NCBI GenBank assembly: GCA_947683425.1
Contig: CANTUQ010000073.1
Span: forward strand, 10,560,001-10,624,000
DNA length: 64,000 nucleotides
Direction: 5' to 3'
Source: Excoecaria cochinchinensis
Taxonomy: Eukaryota; Streptophyta; Magnoliopsida; Malpighiales; Euphorbiaceae
In this document: piece after piece, positions 1-11,650 of the stretch
Position numbering within the stretch: position 1 is the first letter of the stretch
How the letters are laid out: each line of letters starts with the position of its first letter
Position numbers and translations under genes: made by a program
Notes under the pieces: generated by a model
Told to the model about the DNA's origin: nothing
The model's database searches: none
Seen by the model: only the letters and a program-made list of their open reading frames with translations

Positions 1-374
1 TTAAAATGATTCAAAAAATTTAGAAAATATGTTTTATTAGTTCTCTAATCTCTTCTTTATTTTAGAAAACTGGAACATCTATTTTCTATTTTAGAAAATT
101 GACTAAAATAAACATGATCTCTATTTTCTGTTTTCTGTGAAATTTTTTTTAGAAAACTGGAGCAATTTTCTATAAGTGAATAGGTCCCAAATGTGCCAAT
201 TGATGCATATAAAAATAAGTACAATCTCTCTACTTCTTTGTAGATCCATGTCCGACATTCTTTTGCCCAAAATCCAATGACCTTCATGCAAACAAAAATT
301 CACACACTAAGCAACAAGTTTCTAAGTGTGTGTGTGTGTATATATATATATTCTCTTGGATTAAATATGCAAAG
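1..374. other. Left flank of element A, no gene recognised
   Basis: AT-rich sequence with imperfect repeats of TTTTAGAAAACTGGA-like motifs between about 50 and 165, and a short TG run followed by a TA run near 328-351. The last five bases (CAAAG, 370-374) are the target-site duplication of element A, so this flank was originally continuous with base 22834. No coding signal was recognised. Confidence 0.5.
370..374. repeat. Target-site duplication of A, left copy (CAAAG)
   Basis: CAAAG directly precedes the LTR terminus TGTGACG and matches CAAAG at 22829-22833, directly after the other LTR terminus TCTACA. Five-base duplications are usual for Ty3/gypsy integrases. Confidence 0.92.
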
Positions 375-2550
375 TGTGACGCGAGCCGAACCCAATCAGC
401 CTCGAAAGCCCGCTTTTAGCCATTGAGAGGGTTCGTGTCTTTAGATCTTGGATAACATGAGATATTTTGGAATCCCTACCAAATAAAATATTGAGGAAAT
501 TTATCTAATTTCATGAAACATTTAGGCACCTTTGAGCTATTTTGGAGTCGCCACCTAATTTAAAATTGGGAGAATTCGTCTAACCTCTGAGGTCTAAATC
601 AGAGAAAGATTCGGAACTTCACTCTTATTAATGCCTTGATTAATTATAAACGAGTTTTTAACAATTAATTTTCCATCTCTCATCTCGTATGGTTATGCAT
701 TAAAATTAACATGCATATCAGGCATCGAAAAAAGTGATAAAATAATAAAGTAAATTACAAAATAAAATAAAAGATAAAATTGAGACAAAAATACAATCCC
801 CCAAAATAAAAATAAAAATAATATAAATAAAACTCATACACAAAGCGGGGTATTATTTGAAGTGAGAACATTGGTTCTTTCATGCACACTTAAAAAAATT
901 AAAGAGTTAATTTTTGGCATTATTAAGAAAATCGGGATGCGTGATCACATTTTGTGAAAAATTAACTCTTCTTTTAAAGTGAGATTTTATTGGTTAAAAG
1001 TTAGGATATTGGTCTTATTTTATTAAAAAAACCAATTTATTAACAAAATATTTTTGTGATTTTCTTTTTAACATGCATAAAATAAAAAATAAACTTATTA
1101 CAAATTACATAGAAAAATAAATAAAAGTAAAACAATGAAAAATAACAAAAATGATAAAAAAAGTCAAACCAAAGGTGTCTCAAAATCTCCATGGATTCTC
1201 ATTTGCCATTGAAAATGCTCGCACAAAAAATAAGAATTATAGACAATAAAAACAAAATAAAAACTAATGTTAACGACTAAATATAAAAAACAATTAATCA
1301 ACAAAATAATAAAAATAAATATCACATGATATAATAAAATTAAAACATACAAAAAATGCATATCACACAAAATATGGATTGAAACAAGTCAAAAATGAAT
1401 AAAGCAAAATAAAAAAAAAAGAGGCATTAATAAAAGACCAAAAAAGTTAAAGGGCGGCCTGACCACGAAGGGCGAGCAGACTGCCCCTCACCTTCTTCCT
1501 GCCCTTCAAGGGGAAGAGATGAGAAAACGCACAGGAGCTTTTTCTTTAAATGAATTAAAGCACAAAAATGTGATTTTATGCGATTTTATATGATCTCATG
1601 CAATATTAATATGAAAAACACTTAGATTAACTTGAATCTTAAGCAAGAAAAAAAAAATCAAATAGATTGATCACACAAATTATTCAAGTTTTAAGAACAT
1701 GCAACAATGGTGGAAAAGTAAGAAAAAAAAATGGAATAATGCAATTTGAGCTCAGAATTCTTTACCCTCAGAATTATCAATCTGAAAAGCAAGAACGCGA
1801 GTTGATTTCCTTGTCAACAATCTTCGAAAATCGAATTAAGAAACCAAAAGAAAACTCAAGTTTTCTCTCTTTAAAATTCAAGAAATCTTTGAATTAAAGA
1901 ACAATTTTACAATCCTCAAGAAAAGAGAATCAATTGCTCTCCCTCAAATGTTGTGTTTAGATCCAAAATCAATTTGTCAAAAAAAATCTTAAAGCAAAAA
2001 TCGTATTCTCTCTCCAAAACTAAAATCACCTCTCTCATTTTTTTCAGAAGAAAAGAAATCCTTTTTCTCTTTTTCAAAATTCCTCCCATTTTGGAAGAAA
2101 ACTAAGCCAATTAAATTCAAACGTTAGAATTAAATTTAAAAATGAATTATATTAATTTCGGGGAGCAAAAATTCCAAAAACGCTAGAGGGTCAACGAGGG
2201 GTGGCCTCGCAGCATGCGCAAAAGGGGTAGCGCCTTGCCGAGGGGCGGCCACTTGCACAGCCCGCCCCTCGCCGAGGGGCGGGTCTAGCCGCGAAGGGCA
2301 GACTCGTGCAGCACATATGCTTATGTAAGTGTTGGTGTGTGAGGGGCGACCCGTCGCTGAGGGGTAGCCTCTCACATGGCCCGCCCCTCTTGAGGGCCAG
2401 CTCGATGATGTCAGTACCCGCACCCACACTTTTTTTTTTCAAAAAGAACTAGGCAAGGAAACCTCACTTTTCACCTTTTTCCTGCGAATAGGCATTATTT
2501 TCTTCACTGGATAACCTTGATTTGGACTGCCTCAGGACTCGGTGTCTATA
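375..2550 (-). repeat. Element A 3' LTR
   Basis: About 2.18 kb, homologous along its length to 20585-22828. In sense (minus) orientation it starts TATAGACACC, a mutated TGTAGACACC, and ends GTCACA. It contains two GC-rich palindromic patches (about 1451-1520 and 2175-2420) in otherwise AT-rich sequence. The larger patch includes a perfect 23-bp palindrome at 2261-2283 with arms CCCGCCCCTCG and CGAGGGGCGGG around a single C. Confidence 0.9.
2175..2420. repeat. GC-rich palindrome cluster in the LTR of A
   Basis: Repeated GAGGGGCGGCC / GGCCGCCCCTC-type words in both orientations, with a perfect stem at 2261-2283. In sense orientation it sits about 130-375 bp inside the LTR start. The equivalent patch in the 5' LTR (about 22530-22700) is related but rearranged. 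It stands out sharply from the AT-rich surroundings. Confidence 0.75.
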
Positions 2551-2829
2551 GTTGCTCCCAATTTTGGGTAAGCTAGTGCATGGGTGCCTAGGTGTGCCAA
2601 AACTCAAAGGAAAGGAAAGAGACACGTACCTGAGACTGCTACCTTCCCACTGTGTTCATGAAGCCATTCCGGGTTTGACTAAAGCCAGTTCGTTGACGTG
2701 TTAAGCCATGCTTTTGGTGGCTAATTGACATCGCCTTGTTGGCATGTTACATTTCCATTGGGCTGAGTCGAACAGATGCCCCCTGAAGAGCTGGTTGCTC
2801 CCTGGGGAACAGTGTTGTGATTTGCATTG

Positions 2830-3170
2830 CATCGAGTCATTTCTAGACTTACGAAGTGCAAACATTCTTGAGTCTCACCGATCCGTTACCTCGACTATAC
2901 AGTGATTGTTATTCTCTTGCATTGTACCGAGCCATTTCTAGACTTACGAAGTGCAGATGTCACCCTCTTGGGTTGCACCTAGTCATTTCCAAACTTACGA
3001 AGTGTGGATATCATCCTCTTGGATCGCACTAAGTCATTTCTAGACTTAAGAAGTGCAGATATTCTCCCTTTTGGTTGCACTGAGTCATTTATAGACTTAC
3101 AAAGTGCGGATATCATCCTCTTGGATCGCGCCGAGTCATTTCTAGAATTACGAAGTGAAAATATCATCCT
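2830..3170. repeat. 51-bp tandem repeats in the 3' UTR of A
   Basis: Six or so diverged copies of a unit containing AGTCATTTCTAGACTTACGA followed by AGTGC, spaced about 51 bp through most of the array. It lies just inside the 3' LTR, between the LTR and pol. The same unit type recurs at the same place in element B (36836-37155), so it is ancestral to the family. Confidence 0.8.
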
Positions 3171-5640
3171 TGAATCGGATTTAGCCTCAACTATTTTCTT
3201 AATAAAGAAACTTCCATTAATCAATATGTCAAGTTATTTTGACGAGCTATTTGAGAGTTTATTTTTTATATGGTTTTATTTGATTCTCTATTATCATTCA
3301 TCATTTTATTATTTGTGATTCATTATTTTTTCTTTATTCTTATTCCTTTTAGCTATCTCACCTTAAAGTGTATTAAAAAAAAGCAAAGTATAATAAAGAT
3401 CATCTATATATAAATATTATTTTTGTACATAAATCAGATCAAAATAACAATAAATGTCCCTGAACATCAGTAAAATGGATCATAGTATATAGGCTCCTCG
3501 GGATCCTCCTTGTCTGATATATGTACTACAAGTGTGCCTAGAGCCACAAAGGTAGAAGGCTGACCAGTAACATCCACTAGTGTAGACCTAGAAGCTGATG
3601 GTTTTGGTGCTTGCAACTCCACCTCTATCTATCCATCTAGGAACGGCCAAACAAGAGCCTCCATAGTCCCGGCCAGATTGCGAATGCCCGTTCCCAAGGC
3701 CGTGACGGTTTGGGTGTGATCCCTAATACGACTGCTCATGCCTGTAAGTTTGGTATCCACACCCTCCTATAGATGCCTCACTGTCTGGGATGTACCCTGT
3801 GTCGATCCCTCTACCATCTCTATCTAGAGCCTCATCATACCAATTGACTCATCCACCATCTGGAGGGACTCATCCACTCGGTGTGCTACCGCAGCATGGG
3901 AGGCTCACATAGACTCCACAAGTCTATCCTGGCGCTGTCGCGCCTGTAGTCTCCCATCCATGCGCTGCTCCAAGGCCACTAGCCTTTCATCATAACGCTA
4001 GGACCGAGCATCCAACGCCACCAAAATCTCCCTCTGCATGGCCTGGATGAGGACCTCCATACTCGTTTGGCTCTGCTCCATCCTAGGCCCAGGTGCTGGT
4101 GGTGGAGCTACCGAAGTAGATGCCCCCGGAGAATTTGGATGACCATAGGGATAATACCTCCAAGATGTCTGAGGATCTAACCCCCGAGTGTGCATAGGAG
4201 GAGAAGGGCGCATCTGATCATCTGGAAGAAATGGTTGTGATGATGGCGTGCAGAGAAGCTCCTCCAGATCTATGTCCATATCCATACCATCTAGCAGTGT
4301 GTGAGGCCCTCCCCCTTCTGGCTGTGGATGAGGATGGTCCTCATCTGGCTGAGGCTATGGATGCTCCTCCTCTGGCTGAGGCTGATCCTTGGCTGGTGCT
4401 GTAGCTGTACATGAAGGCAAGTGATACATCCGTCGGGTCTCGACTATGGTAAGTAGTCCATACTCTCTTGACTGGCTAGGCAACTGCTCAATCATGCCCA
4501 TGTATCTGGCAAGGGCCCAGTCAACAAATATATCTTTATCCACGGGTTGGCCAAACATGCTAGGGTCCTGCCCTAAGTGCAGTAGCAATCTAGTGACTAC
4601 CCCGCCTATATATATCTAGGCTGCGAGTGGCACAATGCCTCAAATTTCTGTCTCTGCGCGGCAGTTATCCAGTCTGGAGGTGGGATATCTTCAGGTTCAT
4701 GAGGTGGAACGCATCGTGAAGGCATCCTGAAAAATTCAAGCAATTAATTCAACTATATATACAATGTTTTAATTAATTATTTGCCAAACTACGTAAATAA
4801 ATCACATGCTAATGCCATATTATTTACAATATTGGCATGGTGCAATTATACAACTATTTTCACAACCTTTGAAAAAAATTAGGCAGCATTTCAGCTAAAA
4901 TATGCCTAACCTTCTGCATGCAAAAGTATACTGAACAGGCCATAGGCCCCAACAATAAATTCAACATGAATTATAATAATGCAGTGTCCAAAATTATGCT
5001 ACAAATAATTTAAAAATTAATATTTGTTCATTATTTACAAAAATAAAATTATTCATCTTCATGCTCTATTTTTTACAAGTCTTTCCATATATTTTCCTTT
5101 TTTTTGACATTGTTATCTATGTTGGTAGTTTCTGGCACCCCCATGCACACATATTTTTCTCCACTAAATCTCTGCATTTTGTCATACATCTACTTAAAAT
5201 ATATTTCTAACACAAAAATATAAAAAATAAAATAATTGAGAGAAATAAAATACACTGAAAACTAACCTGGCAGTTGAAATGGCCACTAAAAAAACTCAAG
5301 AAAACTTGAAAAAATTATATCACTATGTAGACAATTGAATAAGGGTCGTTTTGGTGTAAATAGTACATGAATCGGAGCACAAACGAAGAAGATATGGAAG
5401 AAAAACCAAAGAAAAGCGTGAAAATAAAAAAAAGGAAGGAAAAAAAAGTGAGGGGCAGCCAGCCCGCCCTTCGATTTTTATTTTTATTTTTATTTTTTTA
5501 GTCAGATCTTTTTTACTCTCTAAAACTCTAGGGTTGGCTTTTTAGGTGATGTTGATGCCAAATTTTCCCGCAAAAATTAAAAAACAAATGCACAAGCATA
5601 AATTATGCGCATGAGAATGCATGAACCATGCAAAGTGCAG
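3171..5640. other. Extra segment in the 3' region of A, absent from B
   Basis: Comparison with element B shows A's 3' non-coding region is about 2 kb longer, and the surplus lies roughly here. It holds the decayed ORF at 3480-4730 plus AT-rich intron-like sequence (about 4731-5275) and a second GC-rich palindromic spot near 5450-5480. Neither flanking duplications nor terminal repeats were found, so whether it is a nested insertion or an extra ORF region native to A's lineage is unresolved. Confidence 0.45.
3480..4730 (-). pseudogene. Decayed extra ORF of unknown function inside A
   Basis: Read on the minus strand, a mostly single frame runs from about 4610 to 3480. It is about 375 codons long with roughly six in-frame stops, several of them TAG where CAG (Gln) would fit. 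An upstream piece starting near 4728 is in another frame. The protein is Pro/Gln/Glu-rich in its N-terminal half (4000-4400). Its C-terminal half (3600-4060) has spaced Leu, Val and Met with charged residues and looks coiled-coil prone. The upstream edge has a convincing splice acceptor (TTTTTCAG before GATGCC, 4730), so this looks like the last exon of a spliced gene. Extra ORFs near the 3' LTR are known in some Tat elements, including plant-mobile-domain types. I see no diagnostic motif here, so function is not assigned. Confidence 0.45.
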
Positions 5641-6362
5641 GAAATAGATTTATCTAAGCAGCTCCAATTTGAGTGGTGGCCAAGATGGCGATCACTCGGC
5701 GGGGTAGTATTCATTGCGGGCTGACCCCATTCCCGATGATTTAAGTGGGGACCATTCTTGGTCTGAATGCCTCTGCGTCGATCCTGCCGCTTTCATGACT
5801 GGAAACCCCTTATCACTTCGGGTAACATTTGTCATTATTTTAAAGGTAGTGCGCTTCTTGTGAGTTTTTACACTAGCTTTTCTTGTTGGGAAATATGTTC
5901 TTTTCAGATTTTCATATAACCCTGTGCCTAAATTTTGCCTGAAGCGGATCCAACCCATTCTAGTGGCTTTTTTTTTTCTTTTGGTAGGACAGATTGCCTA
6001 TTTTCAGGTTTTCACCCTTCCCTTTGTCCTAACTTTTGCTTAGAGAGCCAGTTACGGTTTTCATCTCTAACGGCTTTTTTTTACGGTGTGGCTGCCCCTG
6101 AAGACTATCATCCCAAGAATAGAGGATCGCGACTTTGCCACCTCTGCTAAGCACTAGAGATGTGTACTTAGCCCTACTGCGGACAACAGGTTCCATTGGC
6201 TTAGACACCTGGCTGATAAAAATTAATGAGAATGCAAACTGAGTTCTTTTATTCATTGCAAAATTGTGTACATTTCCATATGATTTTATCATACATGATC
6301 CTCAATTGACAAAACTCAAAAGTACAAGACTACGCTTAATCTCAGGATAGATCTTATAAGCA
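5641..6362 (-). other. Element A 3' non-coding region adjoining pol
   Basis: Non-coding in sense. It shares blocks with element B (37440-37620) and, in the opposite orientation, with element C (about 12030-12230): a CTAGCTTTTC-containing stretch and a TTTTTGCCTGGAATGGACCC-like stretch. It contains a GTTGATCC/GATCCAACCC-type motif common to all three Tat copies. No ORF is supported. Confidence 0.55.
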
Positions 6363-7362
6363 TCAAAGTCCTGTTATCAATCGGCCCTCTTGGGTTTTCT
6401 CGATTGAACATTTTATCTCGGCTCTTAATTTTTGCCCAAGGTATCTTTTTTCAATTTTTACCATGACAGGGCACCCACTTTTACCAAGGCCGCCTTTTTT
6501 CGATTTTTCACCCGCGGAGAATTTTTTCTTTTCTTTTGATCTTTCTTGGTCTTTTGCCATGGAACCTTTTTAGTTTGTCGACATTGACCGGGTCTTTAAA
6601 CTCATTCCTATCGCTATATGTCAAAATCACTGCTCCTTTTATTAGCAACTTCTTCAGCAGAAACGGACCTTCCCAGGCTGGCCTAAATTTTTCGCGGATG
6701 TTTAGCACTCCTGGCCTTATCTGCTTGAAGACCAGATCCCCTTCTTTCAACGGGTGCTTTCTTACCTTCTTGCCAAATGAATGGGCTTGTCTTTTCTGAT
6801 AGACTTGATTGTGATAATAAGCTCGCAACCTATCTTCATCTAATAGGTTCAATGCAGCAATCGCTCTGTGCCCATTTTGCCTCTGGAATCTTGGCTTCCA
6901 TAACCACTCTTAAAGATATCAGTTCGATTTCAACTGACAACACTGCTTTAGTCCCATATACCAAAGAAAATGGCATTACTCCCGTAGAGGTTCTGATGGT
7001 GGTTCTATAACCCCAGAGTGTAAAAGGTGGCTTTTTTTTTCCAGTCTTTATAGCTCTGTACCATCTTGGCTAGTATTCTTTTAACATTCTTATTTACTGC
7101 TTCCACCGCTCCATTAGTTTGAGGTTGGTAAGGGGAAGACTTGTGGTGTTGGATTCCACATTTTTAAAGCATCTTTTTAGTTTTAGGCAAGAATTGTACC
7201 CCATTATCAAATATAATGTGGTGTGGGAGGCCATATCTGCATATCAAATTTCACTCAATGAACCTGGCCATATCTCTTGCATCGATCTTCTTGAAAGATT
7301 CAGATTCGACCCATTTGGTGAAGTACTCAATGGCAACTATGATGAACCTGTGCCCATTAAAA
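6363..7362 (-). pseudogene. Element A integrase C-terminal part and pol tail, broken
   Basis: Minus strand. 7362 to about 6850 covers the part of the DDE integrase core following the first Asp, including DNGVQF (second catalytic Asp, with a preceding Phe where Ser is usual) and a GAVEAVNKN segment that keeps the catalytic Glu. Several stops and a frameshift follow. 6508-6852 is an open C-terminal domain with KKVRKHPLKEGDLVFK, FRPAWEGPF and LKRFHG, matching the post-core domain of Tat integrases. 6363-6560 is a Lys/Arg-rich tail, also found in elements B and C. The N-terminal part of the integrase is lost at 7362, where element C was inserted and about 285 bp of A was deleted. Confidence 0.85.
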
Positions 7363-7363
7363 G

Positions 7364-8157
7364 TGCTTGTTTAAAGAAACTCATATATTTAATTTTTATA
7401 ATAATAAAAATTGAGATTTTTATTAATAAAACAGGATAAATGTCCTGATTTTAGCCAATAAACCTTCACTTTCAAGAGAGAGTTAATTTACATAAAATGG
7501 GATCCAATTGTTCCTATTTTCGTCGCCCAAAAATGACTGCCAGTTTTTTAAGTTAACACAAAGGAACTAATGTTCCTAAGATCTAATAAATGTCCCGATT
7601 TAAGTATTATGTATTTTATTTCATTCTTTTTGTATATTATTTATTTTGGCCTATTGTAATTAATTTTTGAGGCAATTTTATTCATTTATTTATTCATACC
7701 TTTATTATTTTCGGGGATTGTTCTGTCCCATATTTTTCACTTATAATTTATTTATCGCTTTCTTTACTGCTTTTTAAGATGCTTGAAACATGTTTTAATT
7801 TTATTGCATAATCGTGTGAGAAGAGGGATAAAATAATTAACTCAAAATTCAGTCATATAACATTAACCAAAGGTATAAATAAGAGTGAGGTCCCGAACTC
7901 TCTCTGGTTTTGGCCTCATAAGGTTAGAATTCATTTCTCAATGTTTTATTAGGTGGCGACTCCATGATACCTACCTTATGATACCCAATAGATGCCATCG
8001 TAGGTTGATTGCTAATAATGGATTGGGGGTGAATCCTTGTCCATTGCGAAGCGACCAGCCTTCACGAGTTCTAATAAACCTCTATCTGGTCTCAAGTCCT
8101 AAAAGTGGACATCCAAGAGAGACCCGGATGCCGAGATGGCGTTCTTCGCGCGTCACA
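7364..8157 (+). repeat. Element C 5' LTR, truncated at its start
   Basis: Homologous to 15095-15872 and ends GCGCGTCACA. About 1.55 kb at the 5' side, including the promoter and palindrome cluster, is missing. The break at 7363/7364 abuts integrase sequence of A. Confidence 0.88.
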
Positions 8158-8158
8158 G

Positions 8159-8178
8159 TGGAGACTCCACTGGGGACA
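8159..8178 (+). other. Element C primer binding site (tRNA-Arg type)
   Basis: TGGAGACTCCACTGGGGACA starts one base after the LTR end. It matches the 3' end of plant tRNA-Arg (expected complement TGGCGACTCCACTGGGGA) with one mismatch. Tat/Ogre elements commonly use tRNA-Arg. Confidence 0.8.
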
Positions 8179-9095
8179 TCATGAGATTTTGCTCCGAAAG
8201 TAACTTTGGTTAATCTAATATAAATGGGTTTAGGGTTAAGAAATTTTATATCTTTTCAAAAAAATTGCATTGCATTCACTAGAGCCTTATAACTATACTA
8301 GTTGGTCCCTTATTTTACCCCGGTGCATTCCTAAAGCACAACCCTACTTCACTCATTGTAGAAAAGTGCTCAGGATAATCACCAACCCAAGCCTCTTACC
8401 ATAAATGGTATATCAAATGGAGACCCAATAGGTCGTTATACTCATGATAAGCTAGACTCATTGGCAGGGACCATGCTTGGGTAGACCTAAAGTAACACCA
8501 CCCTTGACCAAACTCATGTAATGGCAATAGAAATCTCCACTAGGTGGTATGTACCTTAACAATGTGCTTGCTACTGGACCCTTATATATTAAACCGATTC
8601 AAACAGATTAATTAGACACTCATCAAAGGCTTTTATACCCCGATGGGCCGATTTTTAGTCTGTTTGAAAGGTAAAAATACATATTGGCCAAAATCCATAC
8701 GCATGTGCTTTAAATTAAGAGTGTTATATTGCTGGTTTCTCACCATGCACCATACGCACCCATTGGGTTCCCCGTTGACCCATTGGTCAAGCCCACCGAG
8801 GAAAAAGACTGCACACCCTCCTATGTGGGAGCAATAAGGTTGGAAGGATCTACCCGCTTGTATGCGATTGTCTATGCTGCATCAACACGATCATGTATCT
8901 TTAATGTCATTCACGTATCATGCTAACAATTTGAGTCTTTTAGCCATCATAGGTACGTATCAGTGGTCTAGGGGTCCTGTTGCCCGATTGGTAAGGAGAA
9001 ACCCATTCTTCGAGTCGCTAGAGCGAGTGTCGCATTAGGGTTCAGAGTCACTTTCAGATAGCACCGAATCCTTGCCTTCAGAATTATCATTGAAC
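8179..9095 (+). other. Element C 5' leader, non-coding
   Basis: Leader between primer site and gag, homologous in inverted orientation to the leaders of A (19640-20563) and B (44667-45586). Shared landmarks include CACCGGTGCATTC-type, ACCAAACTCATGTAATGGCA-type and TAAGGTTGGAAGGATC-type stretches. Short open frames here are not conserved between the copies. Confidence 0.7.
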
Positions 9096-10443
9096 ATGGA
9101 CAACCAAGAATAAAATACCACCCGGGCTATTATTATCGAAGAGATGGACCAAAGGACCCAGGAAATGGAGCGCAAATTTGAGGAATTAGAACATAGAATG
9201 ATGGCAATGATGGAAAACTTAGCTGCCACCTTAGCACCGCCAGCTGGCCAATAACCTGCTGCTCCAACCGGGAGACAGGCCGAATAGGCCTCGATCAGGG
9301 AGGCACCCCCGACAACAGTTGTAGAACTACCCTCTACTATTGAGTCTAGATCTCCTATAAATATTGAGCCTAGAAGGGTTTGAGGACACAGACCTAAAGA
9401 GGATTTTATAGAAGATGAGCAGGAGGAATCCAGGGTATTGAAAGCTAAACCCCCTAAAGAGGATGCTGCCTTAAAAAAGATAGAGGAGAGAGTTAAGGCG
9501 ATAGCCCGCCTACTATCTGCTGGAAAAGGGATAAGCCCTAAGGATAGGAATTTGGAGGACGAGGAGATGCTCCTTCAGAAATTTTAAATGCCCGAATTGC
9601 TTAAGTTTGACGGCACCTCAGATCCATCTGCTCACATCAAGCAGTACACGCTAGTGATGAAGTGCACCATGCTTACCAGGAGACAAAAGGTTGAATATTT
9701 CTGCCTCAGCCTGACTGGGCTTGCTATTGACTGGTACCACAATTTAGATAGGAGAATAAGAGAAGATTGGGACCTATTGACTGAGGAGTTCCTCAAACAA
9801 TATGACTATAGCACCCGAATGGAGGTTACTTTAAAGGATTTGAAGCTACTTTAATAAGGATCTAATGAGTCATTCCACGAGTATCTTACTCGGTGGAGAA
9901 ATTGGGAAATGGAGATGAAGAGGAAGCCGAATACTCTAGATTAGATCCGCTTGTTCATCCAAAATGCTAGTTCATATCTCAAGGAGGGGCTAAAGATGAA
10001 AGGGCTCAAAGATTGGGAGTCTCTAAAGGACATAGCTATTAAAGCAGAGGGTGAGTATCTGGCAAAGAAAGCAAGCCAAAGTAACTTTGGGAACCAATCG
10101 GGGTACAAATCGAGTGGTACTAGGAGCCATAATAACAGAAGTGGCAAGACGACCGAGGTTTCAGCTGCCTAGGTTGGACAAGCTCAGAGGTATTATTCTA
10201 ATCTAGGCCGGTCTCTGTCCTGGGTATTGGAGAAATTGACGAGGAGGGCAAGCTGAGGCCATTAATACCTAGGCCAGCCATGAATCAGGGATAGCCAAGG
10301 CACAAAGATGATCAGTACCGTGCCTACCATCAGCACACGGGGCACCTGACAGATTATTGCTGAACTTTGAGGAACAAGATTCAAGATCTTATTGACTCCA
10401 AGGAAATCACTGAGCCTGAGAAGAGGGAGAAGAAGAAGAGGGC
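9096..10443 (+). pseudogene. gag: Element C gag, interrupted by stops
   Basis: Capsid-nucleocapsid protein that would package element RNA into virus-like particles. The start ATG at 9096 matches the gag starts of A and B by position and sequence. The frame holds to about 10443 but has stop codons, for example near 9111, 9252, 9585, 9852-9857 and 10170. The capsid core is clear: PELLKFDGTSDPSAHIKQY at 9591, a DWYHNLDRR block, LLTEEFLKQYDYSTRMEVTL and GLKMKGLKDWESLKDIAI. The nucleocapsid knuckle CAYHQHTGHLTDYC is near 10321-10363. Homologous to gag of A and B, so Tat lineage is secure. Confidence 0.88.
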
Positions 10444-11385
10444 GTAAAGAAATTTCAAGATACTAATAAAGAGTCCCAAAAGGTGGCTACGGCATAACAA
10501 GTAGTAGCAGAGAAGACTTTCTATTAGATGTGCTTTTCATTTTATTATTGAACTTTTCAAATATAGTACTGTGTACATTAATTATATTAATGCCATTTTG
10601 CTTATGTCTCTTATGATTTCACGATGCATGATCGCAACCACAAGTCATTTACATTTGATATTAACTTAAGGAATACTGCCTTATTCAATCTCGAGATCCC
10701 ATTGGCATCTTTTATCACTCCTGAAGAGAGGAAAGTTCTGAGAGATAATTAAAAAAAAGATGAAGAAAAAAAAGAAAAAGAAAAAAAAAGCCTTTGCTGG
10801 ACCTACAATGACATTGACAAGGGCATTGCTAGGATGATGCTGCTTCAATACACTGATATGATGATGAACAAAATTTTAAAAGCCATTCGTTTGCTTCCTC
10901 AAAGTCTAGGATGCATACGATGTAGCCTGACAAAGTCAAAATCCGATCATTAAAAGGGCTTAAACAAACGAAACTCTGGGCCTTCACAAGAAATAGCTCA
11001 TTAGAACTAAGCCTTAGAATTCCTTTCTCCCCAACCATTTGAGGGATTTATTACAAAGCCAATCAAAGTTGACCGTTAACCATTTGGGATCAAAATAAGT
11101 AAGGCACGGACATTTATAGCTAAACTCAGAAGGATAGCTTATTACCTTAACAAAAAAAAGAAAAAACAGTTTTGTCCTAAACCACCTGCGGCTAACTTGC
11201 AACCCAAAAGCAACTATCAAAGGCTACTTTAGAAATGGAGCCACCAAGGACGACAAAAATAAGTTGCAGGATTTCATATTCAAGTTCCAAACAGAAAAAC
11301 TTATTAGCCAGTCTGCACAAGGGTCAAGAAAAAGCCTTTGATGCTAAAGAAGAAGCATTATCAGAAGAAGTAACCTTCCCAGCTA
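10444..11385 (+). pseudogene. Element C pre-RT linker remnant and unassigned sequence
   Basis: At about 10615-10745 a plus-strand reading (MHDRNHKSFTFDI, then FITPEERKVLRDN) aligns with the linker just before RT in element B (MHNHNHNASIFDI, then ITSEEREKFERIL). About 10790-10830 resembles the start of the RT module (WTYNDI against WTYKDM). No RT, RNase H or integrase follows. 10850-11385 shows no domain I recognise. The deletion of pol is therefore bracketed between this linker and the pol tail at 11386. Confidence 0.6.
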
Positions 11386-11650
11386 ATGAGGATGAAAAAT
11401 AATCCAAAGGAACTAATTGACGCCGACGGACTAAGGGAGGTTCCATGGCAAAGACTAAAAAAAAAAAAGCCCCGCAGGTTGAAAGTCGAAAAAACGCAAC
11501 TTGCTAAAATTGGGCACCCCGTCAAGGTGAAAACCGAAAAGGCATCTTGGGCAAAAATTAGGGGTAAAGAGAAAATTTTCAATCATGAAAACTCAAGAGG
11601 GCTGGTTGATAACAAGAGTTTGATGTTTAGGGATCCATCTCGAGAATAGA
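11386..11650 (+). pseudogene. Element C pol-tail remnant
   Basis: Lys-rich tail related to the post-integrase tail of A (6363-6560) and B (38281-38340). A CCATGGCAAAGAC start-like stretch precedes KKKKAPQVE-type residues in one frame. It marks the 3' side of the internal pol deletion. It is not expected to have its own function. Confidence 0.55.

Noticed and set aside
8643..8926. Small plus-strand ORFs upstream of C gag
   Set aside because: Not conserved in the equivalent leaders of A and B; leader sequence only.
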